A stretch of DNA of 64,000 nt from Acidobacteriota bacterium (GTDB taxonomy: Bacteria > Acidobacteriota > Terriglobia > Bryobacterales > Bryobacteraceae): the NCBI GenBank assembly GCA_016185425.1, contig JACPNQ010000015.1:124001-188000 (forward strand), written 5' to 3'. This document shows, piece after piece, positions 8,435-15,315 of this stretch. The translations under genes and the position numbers were made by a program. Positions within the stretch are counted from its first letter, which is position 1; the number at the start of each line of letters is the position of its first letter. A model generated the notes under the pieces. It was not told where the DNA came from and did not search any database. It saw nothing but the letters and a program-made list of their open reading frames with translations.

Positions 8435-8848
8435 ATGGAAATACGCGATCTACCGGCGTTGAATGCTAGCCTCAACGCCACGGCGTTCGTGTTGCTGCTC
8501 ATCGGCTATCGCCTCATCCGCCAGGGAAAGCGCGAAGCACATCGGAAAGTAATGCTCGCGGCCTTCACAGTATCGAGCCTGTTCCTGACGTCGTACCTCA
8601 TCTATCACTTCAACGTCGGCTCCGTGCGCTTCCAGAAGCAGGGCGCGATCCGCTACGTCTACTTCGGCATCCTTCTGTCGCACACCATCCTCGCCGCATT
8701 TGTCGGCATCATGGCGCCCATCACGCTATTCCGCGCGCTACGCGAGCGCTTCTCCGCTCACGCCAGGCTGGCCCGCGTCACATTCCCCATCTGGGCGTAT
8801 GTCAGCGTCACTGGTGTCATCGTGTACCTGATGCTCTATCAGTTGTGA
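8435..8848 (+). CDS. DUF420 family membrane protein
   Basis: A 137-residue protein with four predicted membrane helices. The sequence around SSLFLTSYLIYHFNVGSVRF and YFGILLSHTILAAFVGIMAP matches the DUF420 family, which is regularly found beside SCO and haem A/O synthase genes and is thought to help assemble cytochrome oxidase. The histidines in YHFN and SHTILA are conserved in the family. The ATG follows the SCO stop immediately. The last 10 bases overlap the convergent ADOP permease gene. No cox structural gene follows in this direction. Confidence 0.88.
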   Translation: MEIRDLPALNASLNATAFVLLLIGYRLIRQGKREAHRKVMLAAFTVSSLFLTSYLIYHFNVGSVRFQKQGAIRYVYFGILLSHTILAAFVGIMAPITLFRALRERFSAHARLARVTFPIWAYVSVTGVIVYLMLYQL

Positions 8849-11271
8849 TGGAGCGCGTCCACGGGGTTTAAACGACCCGCGCGAAACGCCGGAATCAGGC
8901 ACGCCGCAATTCCCGCGGCGGTCAGCACTATGCAAGCGCCGGCCAGCGAAGCGGGGTCAAACGGATCCGTTACGCCAAGTTCCACGCCGAACTCTTTCAA
9001 CAACACCAGCGTCACGCCAACCCCGATAACAAGCCCCGCGGCCATCAGCCGCAGACCGCGCTTCAAGACCAGCGCGACGATATCGCCGAACTGTGCGCCA
9101 ATCGCCATTCGCACACCGAACTCCTGCTTCTGCTGCGCGACAATCTGCGACAGCAGCCCGTAGACGCCGATCACCGCCAGCGCCAGGCCAACACTCGCGA
9201 ACACTCCCATCAGCCACAAGTGGAACCGTCCCCGGCTGTATACCCACTCGTCCATTAGGCTCGCCAGCGTCTGCGTCCGATCCACAAACTGTGACCCATC
9301 GAGCTGGTAGATCTGGCCGCGAATCGGTTGCGACAGCCGCATCGGATCGCCCTGCGTGTGAATCACCAGCGTGTCCGCAAGGCCCGTCAGCGAGTATGGG
9401 AAATACATCTCCGGCCGCGCTTCGCCGTTGTGCAGTTCGTGCAACGCGTCCTGCGCCACACCGGCGATTTCGAAGGTATCCCCGGTCATGCGGAATGGCG
9501 GCATCCGCAACCGCGGGATTCGTACGGTCTTCCCCAGCGGCGACTGCCCGCCGAAGTACCGCTTCACGAAAGTCTCATTCACCACCGTGATTCGCCGCCG
9601 CGCGTTCACGTCATCGACGGCCAGCCATCGCCCGCCGCGCAGCGCAATGCCGGTAGTCTTCAGATACGCCGCATCCACTTGATGCATGTTGACCGGCCGG
9701 TTGTCCGGCTGCGCGGCGCCCGGAATCTCCACCGGGAAATCCCAACTGCCGAGCGGATGGAGGCCGGCATTGATGCTCGCCGAAATCACACCGGGAACCG
9801 TGTTGATGCGTTCCAAGGTCTGCCCGAGAAACGACGCGCGCTGCTCCGGTGTCGGATACCGTTGCGCGTTCAGCGGCAAGCGCATGACCAGGCGGTTCTC
9901 TACGGATACCGCCAGCGGTGCGTTATAGATCTGGAGCAGCGTTCGCAGAAACAGGCCCGCGCCCGACAGGAGCACAATCGCCAGGCTCAACTCCACCACC
10001 ACCAGCGCCCCGCGCAGCAGCGCCATACGCCGCCCGCCGCCGCTGCCCCGCCCCGCTTCTTTCAGCGGATGAGCCAGTTCTCCGCCCGCCGCATGAAGCG
10101 CCGGTGCAAGGCCAAACAGCAGCGTCGTCAGCAAACAGAGGCCGAAACTGAACGCCAGCACCGGCAGGTTCAGCACCACCTCCGACTCATCGGGAATCAC
10201 ATCGCGCGGCACAATCGCCATGATCCCTTGCAGCCCCGCCCACGATCCCAACACTCCCACCGCGCCTCCCGCCAGGCCGAGCAGCAGGCTCTCCGTCAAC
10301 AGTTGCCGAAATAACCGCCCGCGGCCCGCCCCAAGCGCCGCGCGCATCGCCATCTCGCGCTGCCGTGTCGACGCGCGCGCCAGCAGAAGATTCGAGACAT
10401 TCGCGCACGCAATCAGCAGCAGCAGCCCAACCGCCCCGAACATGATCCAAAGAATGCCGCGGATATCGCTCGGGAAGGACTCCTTGAACGTAACGAGTTC
10501 GACGCGCCATTTCGGCGGATAGCGCGAAGGATTCGCCGCGGCCAGATCCCGGAACACGGGATCGAGATCCGTCTGCGCCTGGGCGTTAGTTGTCCCCGCC
10601 TTCCGCCGCGCCACGACGTGAACGTTGCTCACGCCCTCCGGTGTTTCGCCCGCCCGATACCGCGTTGGCAGGTAGACATCGGCTCCCCGAAAGCTGAACC
10701 GGATCGGCATGACGCCGACAATCGTCCGGGGCCGGCCGTTGAAAATGAACGTCTGCCCGATGACGGCCGGATTCGCGGCCAACTGGTTCGCCCAGAACTT
10801 GTACCCCAGCACCGCCTTGGCCTCCGGCTCTTCCTCCGCGCCTGTCACCGTCCGGCACAGTTTCGCCGGCACTCCCATCACGTCGAAACCGTTGTTCGAA
10901 ATGTGGTTCCCGCGCAGCCGCAACGGCTCGCCGTTCGACACCCACAAAACATCGGAAATCGTCGATGCCGCCATGCCCTCAAAGATCGTCGAACGCCCCG
11001 CTAGCGCCGCATATTCGTCTACGCTGTAGTAACTGCGGTAACCGCGCTGTTCCGGGTTGCGAAGGCCGATGCTCACCAGGTTGTCCACATCCCGGTACGG
11101 GAACGGGTTTAGTACTACTCCGTAGATCACGCTGTACATCGCCGTCGCAGCCATAATCCCAAGCGCCAACGACAGCACCGCCGTCATCGTAAACCCTTTA
11201 TTTTTAGTGAGTTCCCGCACTCCGTACCGCAGGTCCCGCCATACCGATTCCAGCCAGTCCGCAATGCGCAT
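8839..11271 (-). CDS. ADOP-type MacB/FtsX-like permease
   Basis: An 810-residue protein with the acidobacterial duplicated permease architecture. Helix 1 (~25-50, MTAVLSLALGIMAATAMYSV) is followed by a MacB-like periplasmic core, an FtsX block with three helices, a second periplasmic core, and a final FtsX block (VFASVGLALAVIGVYGLLSQ...GLRLMAAGLVIGVG). No ATPase domain or ATPase neighbour is present. Unlike the other two copies in the window, it lacks the ~80-residue cytoplasmic prefix and has no PadR gene beside it. ATG 11271 was chosen because the open frame further upstream is not protein-like. The family's function is not established; a MacB-like role in envelope or efflux processes is only inference. 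Confidence 0.88.
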   Translation of the reverse strand: MRIADWLESVWRDLRYGVRELTKNKGFTMTAVLSLALGIMAATAMYSVIYGVVLNPFPYRDVDNLVSIGLRNPEQRGYRSYYSVDEYAALAGRSTIFEGMAASTISDVLWVSNGEPLRLRGNHISNNGFDVMGVPAKLCRTVTGAEEEPEAKAVLGYKFWANQLAANPAVIGQTFIFNGRPRTIVGVMPIRFSFRGADVYLPTRYRAGETPEGVSNVHVVARRKAGTTNAQAQTDLDPVFRDLAAANPSRYPPKWRVELVTFKESFPSDIRGILWIMFGAVGLLLLIACANVSNLLLARASTRQREMAMRAALGAGRGRLFRQLLTESLLLGLAGGAVGVLGSWAGLQGIMAIVPRDVIPDESEVVLNLPVLAFSFGLCLLTTLLFGLAPALHAAGGELAHPLKEAGRGSGGGRRMALLRGALVVVELSLAIVLLSGAGLFLRTLLQIYNAPLAVSVENRLVMRLPLNAQRYPTPEQRASFLGQTLERINTVPGVISASINAGLHPLGSWDFPVEIPGAAQPDNRPVNMHQVDAAYLKTTGIALRGGRWLAVDDVNARRRITVVNETFVKRYFGGQSPLGKTVRIPRLRMPPFRMTGDTFEIAGVAQDALHELHNGEARPEMYFPYSLTGLADTLVIHTQGDPMRLSQPIRGQIYQLDGSQFVDRTQTLASLMDEWVYSRGRFHLWLMGVFASVGLALAVIGVYGLLSQIVAQQKQEFGVRMAIGAQFGDIVALVLKRGLRLMAAGLVIGVGVTLVLLKEFGVELGVTDPFDPASLAGACIVLTAAGIAACLIPAFRAGRLNPVDALHHN

Positions 11272-11292
11272 GACGCCATTCTCTCTAAGTCG

Positions 11293-11298
11293 AAAGTA
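11293..11298 (-). promoter_or_regulatory. Possible -10 element for the ADOP permease at 8839-11271
   Basis: On the minus strand the hexamer TATACT lies about 21 bases before the ATG at 11271. A poor -35-like TTAGAA sits 16 bases further upstream. No PadR-type inverted repeat is visible. This is a weak prediction. Confidence 0.3.
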
Positions 11299-11358
11299 TA
11301 ATTGGGGCTGATGAGCTTCTAAGGGTACTCCTTGCGCATATAAATATATAAGCAACTC

Positions 11359-11787
11359 ATGCGTACGATCCTCATCACAGCCGTCTTTGGCATAACCTGC
11401 CTGGCCGGCGGCGTTCTGGTTTCCGGCGACCCTCCGCTCACCCGCTCGACGGTCGCTAATAGCGGCGATATTCCGTGGCCACTCAGTGCCGATCGAATCG
11501 GCGTTTGGACCCGGTTGAGCGCGATGCAGCCCCGGGAGCAGCGTGGCGGCGGCAGGTCGATTACCTGCCGGGATCGCACCTTCAGCGCCGATGGCGCCGG
11601 CGAGTATGCCGTGAACGGAAATCCTGTCTCCTTCATCATGCGGCAGCGATCGCCTGCATACCGCGACACATGCAATCCAAGTCTGAATAGCAACAAAAAT
11701 CTGCCGCTTGAAGAGCGCGCATTTCCCTATCGGATCGTGCGCGGCCAGTATGGGAAGCCACACTTGCGGTACGCGAGGGCTCGGTAA
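11359..11787 (+). CDS. Hypothetical secreted protein
   Basis: An open frame of 142 codons. The product begins with a good signal peptide (MRTILITAVFGITCLAGG) and is otherwise polar, with three cysteines in the mature part (TCRD, DTCNP region), and no recognised family. It lies in the less GC-biased stretch between the minus-strand ADOP permease and serA. An AT-rich tract (around 11335-11350) just before the ATG could supply a promoter. An opposite-strand frame over nearly the same bases (11319-11696) lacks a signal and looks less convincing. Coding status is uncertain; the signal peptide is the main support. Confidence 0.4.
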   Translation: MRTILITAVFGITCLAGGVLVSGDPPLTRSTVANSGDIPWPLSADRIGVWTRLSAMQPREQRGGGRSITCRDRTFSADGAGEYAVNGNPVSFIMRQRSPAYRDTCNPSLNSNKNLPLEERAFPYRIVRGQYGKPHLRYARAR

Positions 11788-11882
11788 ACATCTTGGGACT
11801 CTCGTGGCGTTTTTGGCGCCGGCCAGCTCCGGCAATATCCAGTTCAGACACCGTTTCCGATCTCACGTGTGCGAATCGCACC

Positions 11883-12233
11883 ATGGGCAATGCTGGCATC
11901 CTGCGGCATTCCGAGCCGCCCGATCTTCGCGATCGTGTCGAAGGCGGCCTCGACCTCCGGCCCCTAACGGCGGGCACGGTCGTCGAGGCACGGACCAAGA
12001 ATTCGGTCTACACCATCAAGCTCGGCGATGGCGGCGAACTCCTCCTCGCCGGCCACGCCGAACACTGTCCGCAGCTCACACCGGTCCTGTCTGTAGGCTC
12101 GGTCCTCATGACCGGCGCGGTATGCGACAGCTACCTGGCTCCCGGCATGCGCATGGAGTTCCGCGTCGGCGCCCGGCGCGTGTTCACTTCCCGGCTCGTC
12201 AGCGTCGCCGTCCGCGGCGGCGGAGCCATGTGA
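11883..12233 (+). CDS. Conserved small hypothetical protein, beta-rich
   Basis: A 116-residue cytoplasmic protein. After a short polar N-terminus it reads LRPLTAGTVVEARTKNSVY, then G-rich strands and RRVFTSRLVSVAV. This pattern recalls a group of small beta-rich proteins in Acidobacteria and Planctomycetes that have no assigned function. A TTG at 11793 would give 146 residues, but the added part is Arg/Ser-rich and unlike protein. It ends 33 bases before serA and could share a transcript with it, though a TATAAT element lies between them. Function unknown. Confidence 0.5.
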   Translation: MGNAGILRHSEPPDLRDRVEGGLDLRPLTAGTVVEARTKNSVYTIKLGDGGELLLAGHAEHCPQLTPVLSVGSVLMTGAVCDSYLAPGMRMEFRVGARRVFTSRLVSVAVRGGGAM

Positions 12234-12249
12234 TCCGGCCCTTTCTTTC

Positions 12250-12255
12250 TATAAT
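12250..12255 (+). promoter_or_regulatory. Consensus -10 box close to the serA start
   Basis: A perfect TATAAT ends only 11 bases before the chosen serA ATG (12267). If used, transcription would start within a few bases of the start codon, giving a leaderless or nearly leaderless message. No convincing -35 hexamer is visible at 16-18 bases upstream. Confidence 0.4.
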
Positions 12256-12266
12256 TGAAAGTATCC

Positions 12267-13505
12267 ATGCGCCGTACCTCGCTCGATAAGAGCAAGATGA
12301 AAATCCTGCTCCTGGAGGGCATCCACCAGAGCGCGGTAGACGGTTTCAAAACAGACGGCTACACGCGCATCGAATACCACGAGAAAGCCCTGGCCGATGC
12401 AAAGCTGGAGAAAGCGTTGTCGGACGCCTTTTTCGTTGGTATCCGTTCCAACACCAAGCTCACCGAAGCCGTGCTCCGGCACGCTCCGAAGCTCACCGCC
12501 GTGGGCTGCTTCTGCATCGGCACCAATCAGGTCGATCTCGACGCGGCCCAGTCGCGCGGCGTTCCGGTCTTCAACGCGCCTTTCTCCAACACGCGCAGCG
12601 TGGCTGAGCTGGTGGTGGCGCAAACCATTCTGCTCATGCGCAACATCCCTCGCCGCAACGCGATGGCGCACCGCGGCGAATGGGATAAATCCGCGTCCGG
12701 TTCCTATGAAGTGCGCGGAAAGCGGCTGGGCATCGTCGGCTATGGCCACATCGGCATGCAGGTCGGCGTGCTGGCCGAAGCGCTCGGAATGCGCGTGCTC
12801 TATTACGATGTGGAATCGAAGCTCGCGCTCGGCAACGCCCGCGCGATCGGCACGCTCGATGAGCTGCTGCAGAAGTCGGATGTGGTAACGCTGCACGTTC
12901 CGGAGACGCCGCGGACCAAAGGGATGATCGGCGCCGCGGAACTGGCAATAATGAAGCCCGGGGCTCACTTGATCAACGCCTCCCGCGGCACCGTCGTCGA
13001 TGTCGACGCACTCGCCGCCAACCTTCGCTCCGGCCACCTCCGCGGCGCGGCGATCGACGTTTTCCCTTCCGAACCAAAGGGCGCCACGGAGGAGTTCCTC
13101 TCTCCTCTGCGCGGCTTTGATCAGGTGATCCTCACGCCGCATGTCGGCGGCAGCACGATGGAAGCGCAGCAGAATATCGGCATCGAGGTGTGCGGCAAGC
13201 TCCTGCGTTACAGCAACAACGGTTCCACGCTTTCCGCCGTCAACTTCCCCGAAGTTTCGCTGCCGGAACATCCGGGCCAGCAGCGCCTGCTCCACATCCA
13301 TCGCAACCAGCCGGGCGTCATGTCGGAGATCAACGCCATCTTCTCCGGCTCCGGCATCAACGTCATCGGCCAGTATCTGCAGACAAATCCGAAAATGGGC
13401 TACGTTGTCATCGATATCGAAGCCGGCGAACAGGCGCGCTCCCTGCAGCTAAAAAAACGGCTGCAAGGAGTCCACGGAACCATCCGGACGCGGATTCTGT
13501 TTTAG
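12267..13505 (+). CDS. serA: D-3-phosphoglycerate dehydrogenase
   Basis: A 412-residue enzyme of the short E. coli type. It oxidises 3-phosphoglycerate to 3-phosphohydroxypyruvate with NAD, the first step of serine synthesis. The substrate domain has GCFCIGTNQVDL and FNAPFSNTRSVAEL. The Rossmann motif is LGIVGYGHIGMQVG. Active-site residues lie in INASRGTVVD and in LTPHVGGST (the His of the His/Glu pair). The C-terminal ACT domain (~340-412, HIHRNQPGVMSEIN...GYVVIDIE) is the serine feedback site. ATG 12267 aligns with the family N-terminus; the in-frame TTG 12255 is rejected. The stop codon overlaps that of the convergent M50 gene. Confidence 0.96.
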   Translation: MRRTSLDKSKMKILLLEGIHQSAVDGFKTDGYTRIEYHEKALADAKLEKALSDAFFVGIRSNTKLTEAVLRHAPKLTAVGCFCIGTNQVDLDAAQSRGVPVFNAPFSNTRSVAELVVAQTILLMRNIPRRNAMAHRGEWDKSASGSYEVRGKRLGIVGYGHIGMQVGVLAEALGMRVLYYDVESKLALGNARAIGTLDELLQKSDVVTLHVPETPRTKGMIGAAELAIMKPGAHLINASRGTVVDVDALAANLRSGHLRGAAIDVFPSEPKGATEEFLSPLRGFDQVILTPHVGGSTMEAQQNIGIEVCGKLLRYSNNGSTLSAVNFPEVSLPEHPGQQRLLHIHRNQPGVMSEINAIFSGSGINVIGQYLQTNPKMGYVVIDIEAGEQARSLQLKKRLQGVHGTIRTRILF

Positions 13506-14494
13506 ACGGCTACCGGGGCAGTAAGGCACACCAGCCCCAACACAATGACCAGCGCCACATAACGTCCCAGCACCGGGACATCTCCCTCTTCCGGATAATC
13601 CCGCGAAAACATGCGATAAATTCCGCCCAGCCCCACAAGCAAGAATACGGCATCGCCCGTAATCGCCCACATCGCGAGCACCGCCCCCAGGCAGATTCCC
13701 CGCTGCCCGCGCGTCAGCGCGACAAATGCCCGCCCGCCGTCAAGCTGCCAAACCGGTACAAGGTTGAACAGGTTGATCCACGCTCCCCACCGCGCCACCG
13801 CCAACCATAGGTCGTTATGAGTCACCCCGTAACTCACCAAACAAAACAGCGCCGCCGCCGTCCCCCATATCGGGCCAGCCAGCCCCACACGCGCGTCCTG
13901 GCCCACCGTCGCCGGATGCGCCTTCAGCAGGACCAGCGCCCCGAACCCCGGTATGAACATAGGAGCGGACGCCGGGATACCGAACCGCCGCAGCTCCCAC
14001 ACATGACCCATCTCGTGGACATAGATCGAAAGAATCACGCCCAGCGCGAACCACCACCCATACAAGCTCCAGTAAAAACCGAGCGACACAAACATCGTAC
14101 TCAGCGTTGACAGCTTAGTAAGTCCCAGTAGTAACAACTTCCCCTTCGACAGGATGATCAGCAGTATCACCTTGAACTTCCAGAGGAAGAATCCAACCGG
14201 CCCCAACGCCGCCACCCACTTCAACGCGCCGCTGCGGTCCTGCTCCGCCGCCGCATGAAGCGCTTCCAGCTCGGTCAGCTTCGCTGTTACTGCCTGGTGC
14301 TGCCGCGTCTCCACCGGAAGCAGCGTCAACGCCGTCTGCCACGCTTGGAGCGCCGCGCTCCACTCCTTCTTCGCCGTAGCCGCGTTCGCCTCAGCCGCTA
14401 ACTCCTCCAACCGCGCCGCATGGGCCAGCCGCTGGCAGCCCGGGCAGTTCAGGGCCGCCTCATCCAGCTCCAGTCCGCATCCTGCGCAACTCAT
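13502..14494 (-). CDS. M50 site-2-protease family membrane metallopeptidase with N-terminal zinc ribbon
   Basis: A 330-residue protein. A small zinc ribbon (Cys3, Cys6, Cys17, Cys20) opens it, followed by a TPR-like helical pair (~25-90) rich in Ala and Glu. The membrane domain carries HEMGH (His160, Glu161, His164) and, later, NLVPVWQLDGGRAF, the N-P-x-x-x-x-DGG motif that gives the third zinc ligand. These define an S2P-type intramembrane protease. The zinc ribbon and helices are probably cytoplasmic and may recognise a partner. The ATG overlaps the stop of the upstream gene (14491-15228), another zinc-ribbon membrane protein and a candidate partner or substrate. Confidence 0.85.
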   Translation of the reverse strand: MSCAGCGLELDEAALNCPGCQRLAHAARLEELAAEANAATAKKEWSAALQAWQTALTLLPVETRQHQAVTAKLTELEALHAAAEQDRSGALKWVAALGPVGFFLWKFKVILLIILSKGKLLLLGLTKLSTLSTMFVSLGFYWSLYGWWFALGVILSIYVHEMGHVWELRRFGIPASAPMFIPGFGALVLLKAHPATVGQDARVGLAGPIWGTAAALFCLVSYGVTHNDLWLAVARWGAWINLFNLVPVWQLDGGRAFVALTRGQRGICLGAVLAMWAITGDAVFLLVGLGGIYRMFSRDYPEEGDVPVLGRYVALVIVLGLVCLTAPVAV

Positions 14495-15228
14495 TCCGCC
14501 GGCTCAAGCTCGAACGGACCGGTAATCAATGCCTCATCCGGCCGAGTCAATTGCCACGCCCTCTGTAAGCCGAGGAAAACGATAAACAGGCCGATCAACC
14601 CGCCTGGAAAATCGAAAAACGCCTCCAACAGGGGCGAGACAAATGCCAGGCCTACTACCACAACACCGCTCACCAGCAACGACGACGGCCCCACTGGTTC
14701 GGTCGCTGGTTGCGAGGCTGGAGCCGCGGGCGCCCCTTTCTGACTATCCGCTGCCGCCGGTGGCTTCTTCGCAACGTCCGCCACCAGCCGCGGAATGAAG
14801 CTCATCGATATCGCCAGGTAAGTAAGCATCACTGCCATCAACTGGTATTTCCTGCTCGTATGTCCTTCCGTTCCCCTGCGAATCGCCGTCCCCACAAACC
14901 AACCCACGCCGATCGCCAGCAGCCCGATCTGAAACCCCGTTGTAACAACCAGAATCGACCACCCCACCCAACTCAAAAACGCCGCGCCCGCGCCATACAA
15001 AAACGCCCGCAGAAACTTCTGCTTGCTGTCCGGCAGTTCCTGAAACGCCCGCCGTGCCGACGCGCAGATCTCGCAGACATTCGCTCCCTGCACCTGATAA
15101 AACGCGCTCTCTAACACTGAGTTACATGCGGTGCACTTCTTCCGCGTGTCCAGTGTCTCCGCCGTTTGAAATTGTAAGTCACCGGATAGAGTCGGCGGCG
15201 AAGCAGTCGGATCGGTGTTAGGAGACAT
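14491..15228 (-). CDS. Hypothetical zinc-ribbon membrane protein
   Basis: A 245-residue protein. The N-terminal ~60 residues are cytoplasmic, with a four-Cys zinc ribbon (Cys32, Cys35, Cys52, Cys55) between KKC and CASARR. About four membrane helices follow (GAGAAFLSWVGWSILVV, GLLAIGVGWFVGTAI, QLMAVMLTYLAISMSF, and a C-terminal pair around SLLVSGVVVVGLAF). No known family is recognised. The 4-base overlap with the downstream M50 protease gene indicates one operon. Possible roles as protease substrate, adaptor or regulator are inference only. Confidence 0.75.
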   Translation of the reverse strand: MSPNTDPTASPPTLSGDLQFQTAETLDTRKKCTACNSVLESAFYQVQGANVCEICASARRAFQELPDSKQKFLRAFLYGAGAAFLSWVGWSILVVTTGFQIGLLAIGVGWFVGTAIRRGTEGHTSRKYQLMAVMLTYLAISMSFIPRLVADVAKKPPAAADSQKGAPAAPASQPATEPVGPSSLLVSGVVVVGLAFVSPLLEAFFDFPGGLIGLFIVFLGLQRAWQLTRPDEALITGPFELEPAE

Positions 15229-15315
15229 GGCGGCTATATATTTGCAAAGAGTAGCACAAGCCGCCGGAATCGCCGCATCCTCGCCTCGCCAAACCGCATC
15301 CTAAACTAGAAGAAC

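Noticed and set aside
8849..11271. Plus-strand frames such as 9328-10314 opposite the ADOP permease.
   Set aside because: Arg/His/Gln-rich translations typical of antisense shadows.
11319..11696. A 125-codon minus-strand open frame before the ADOP permease.
   Set aside because: No signal, no motif, and no good start site; the plus-strand frame over the same bases has a convincing signal peptide, though it too is uncertain.
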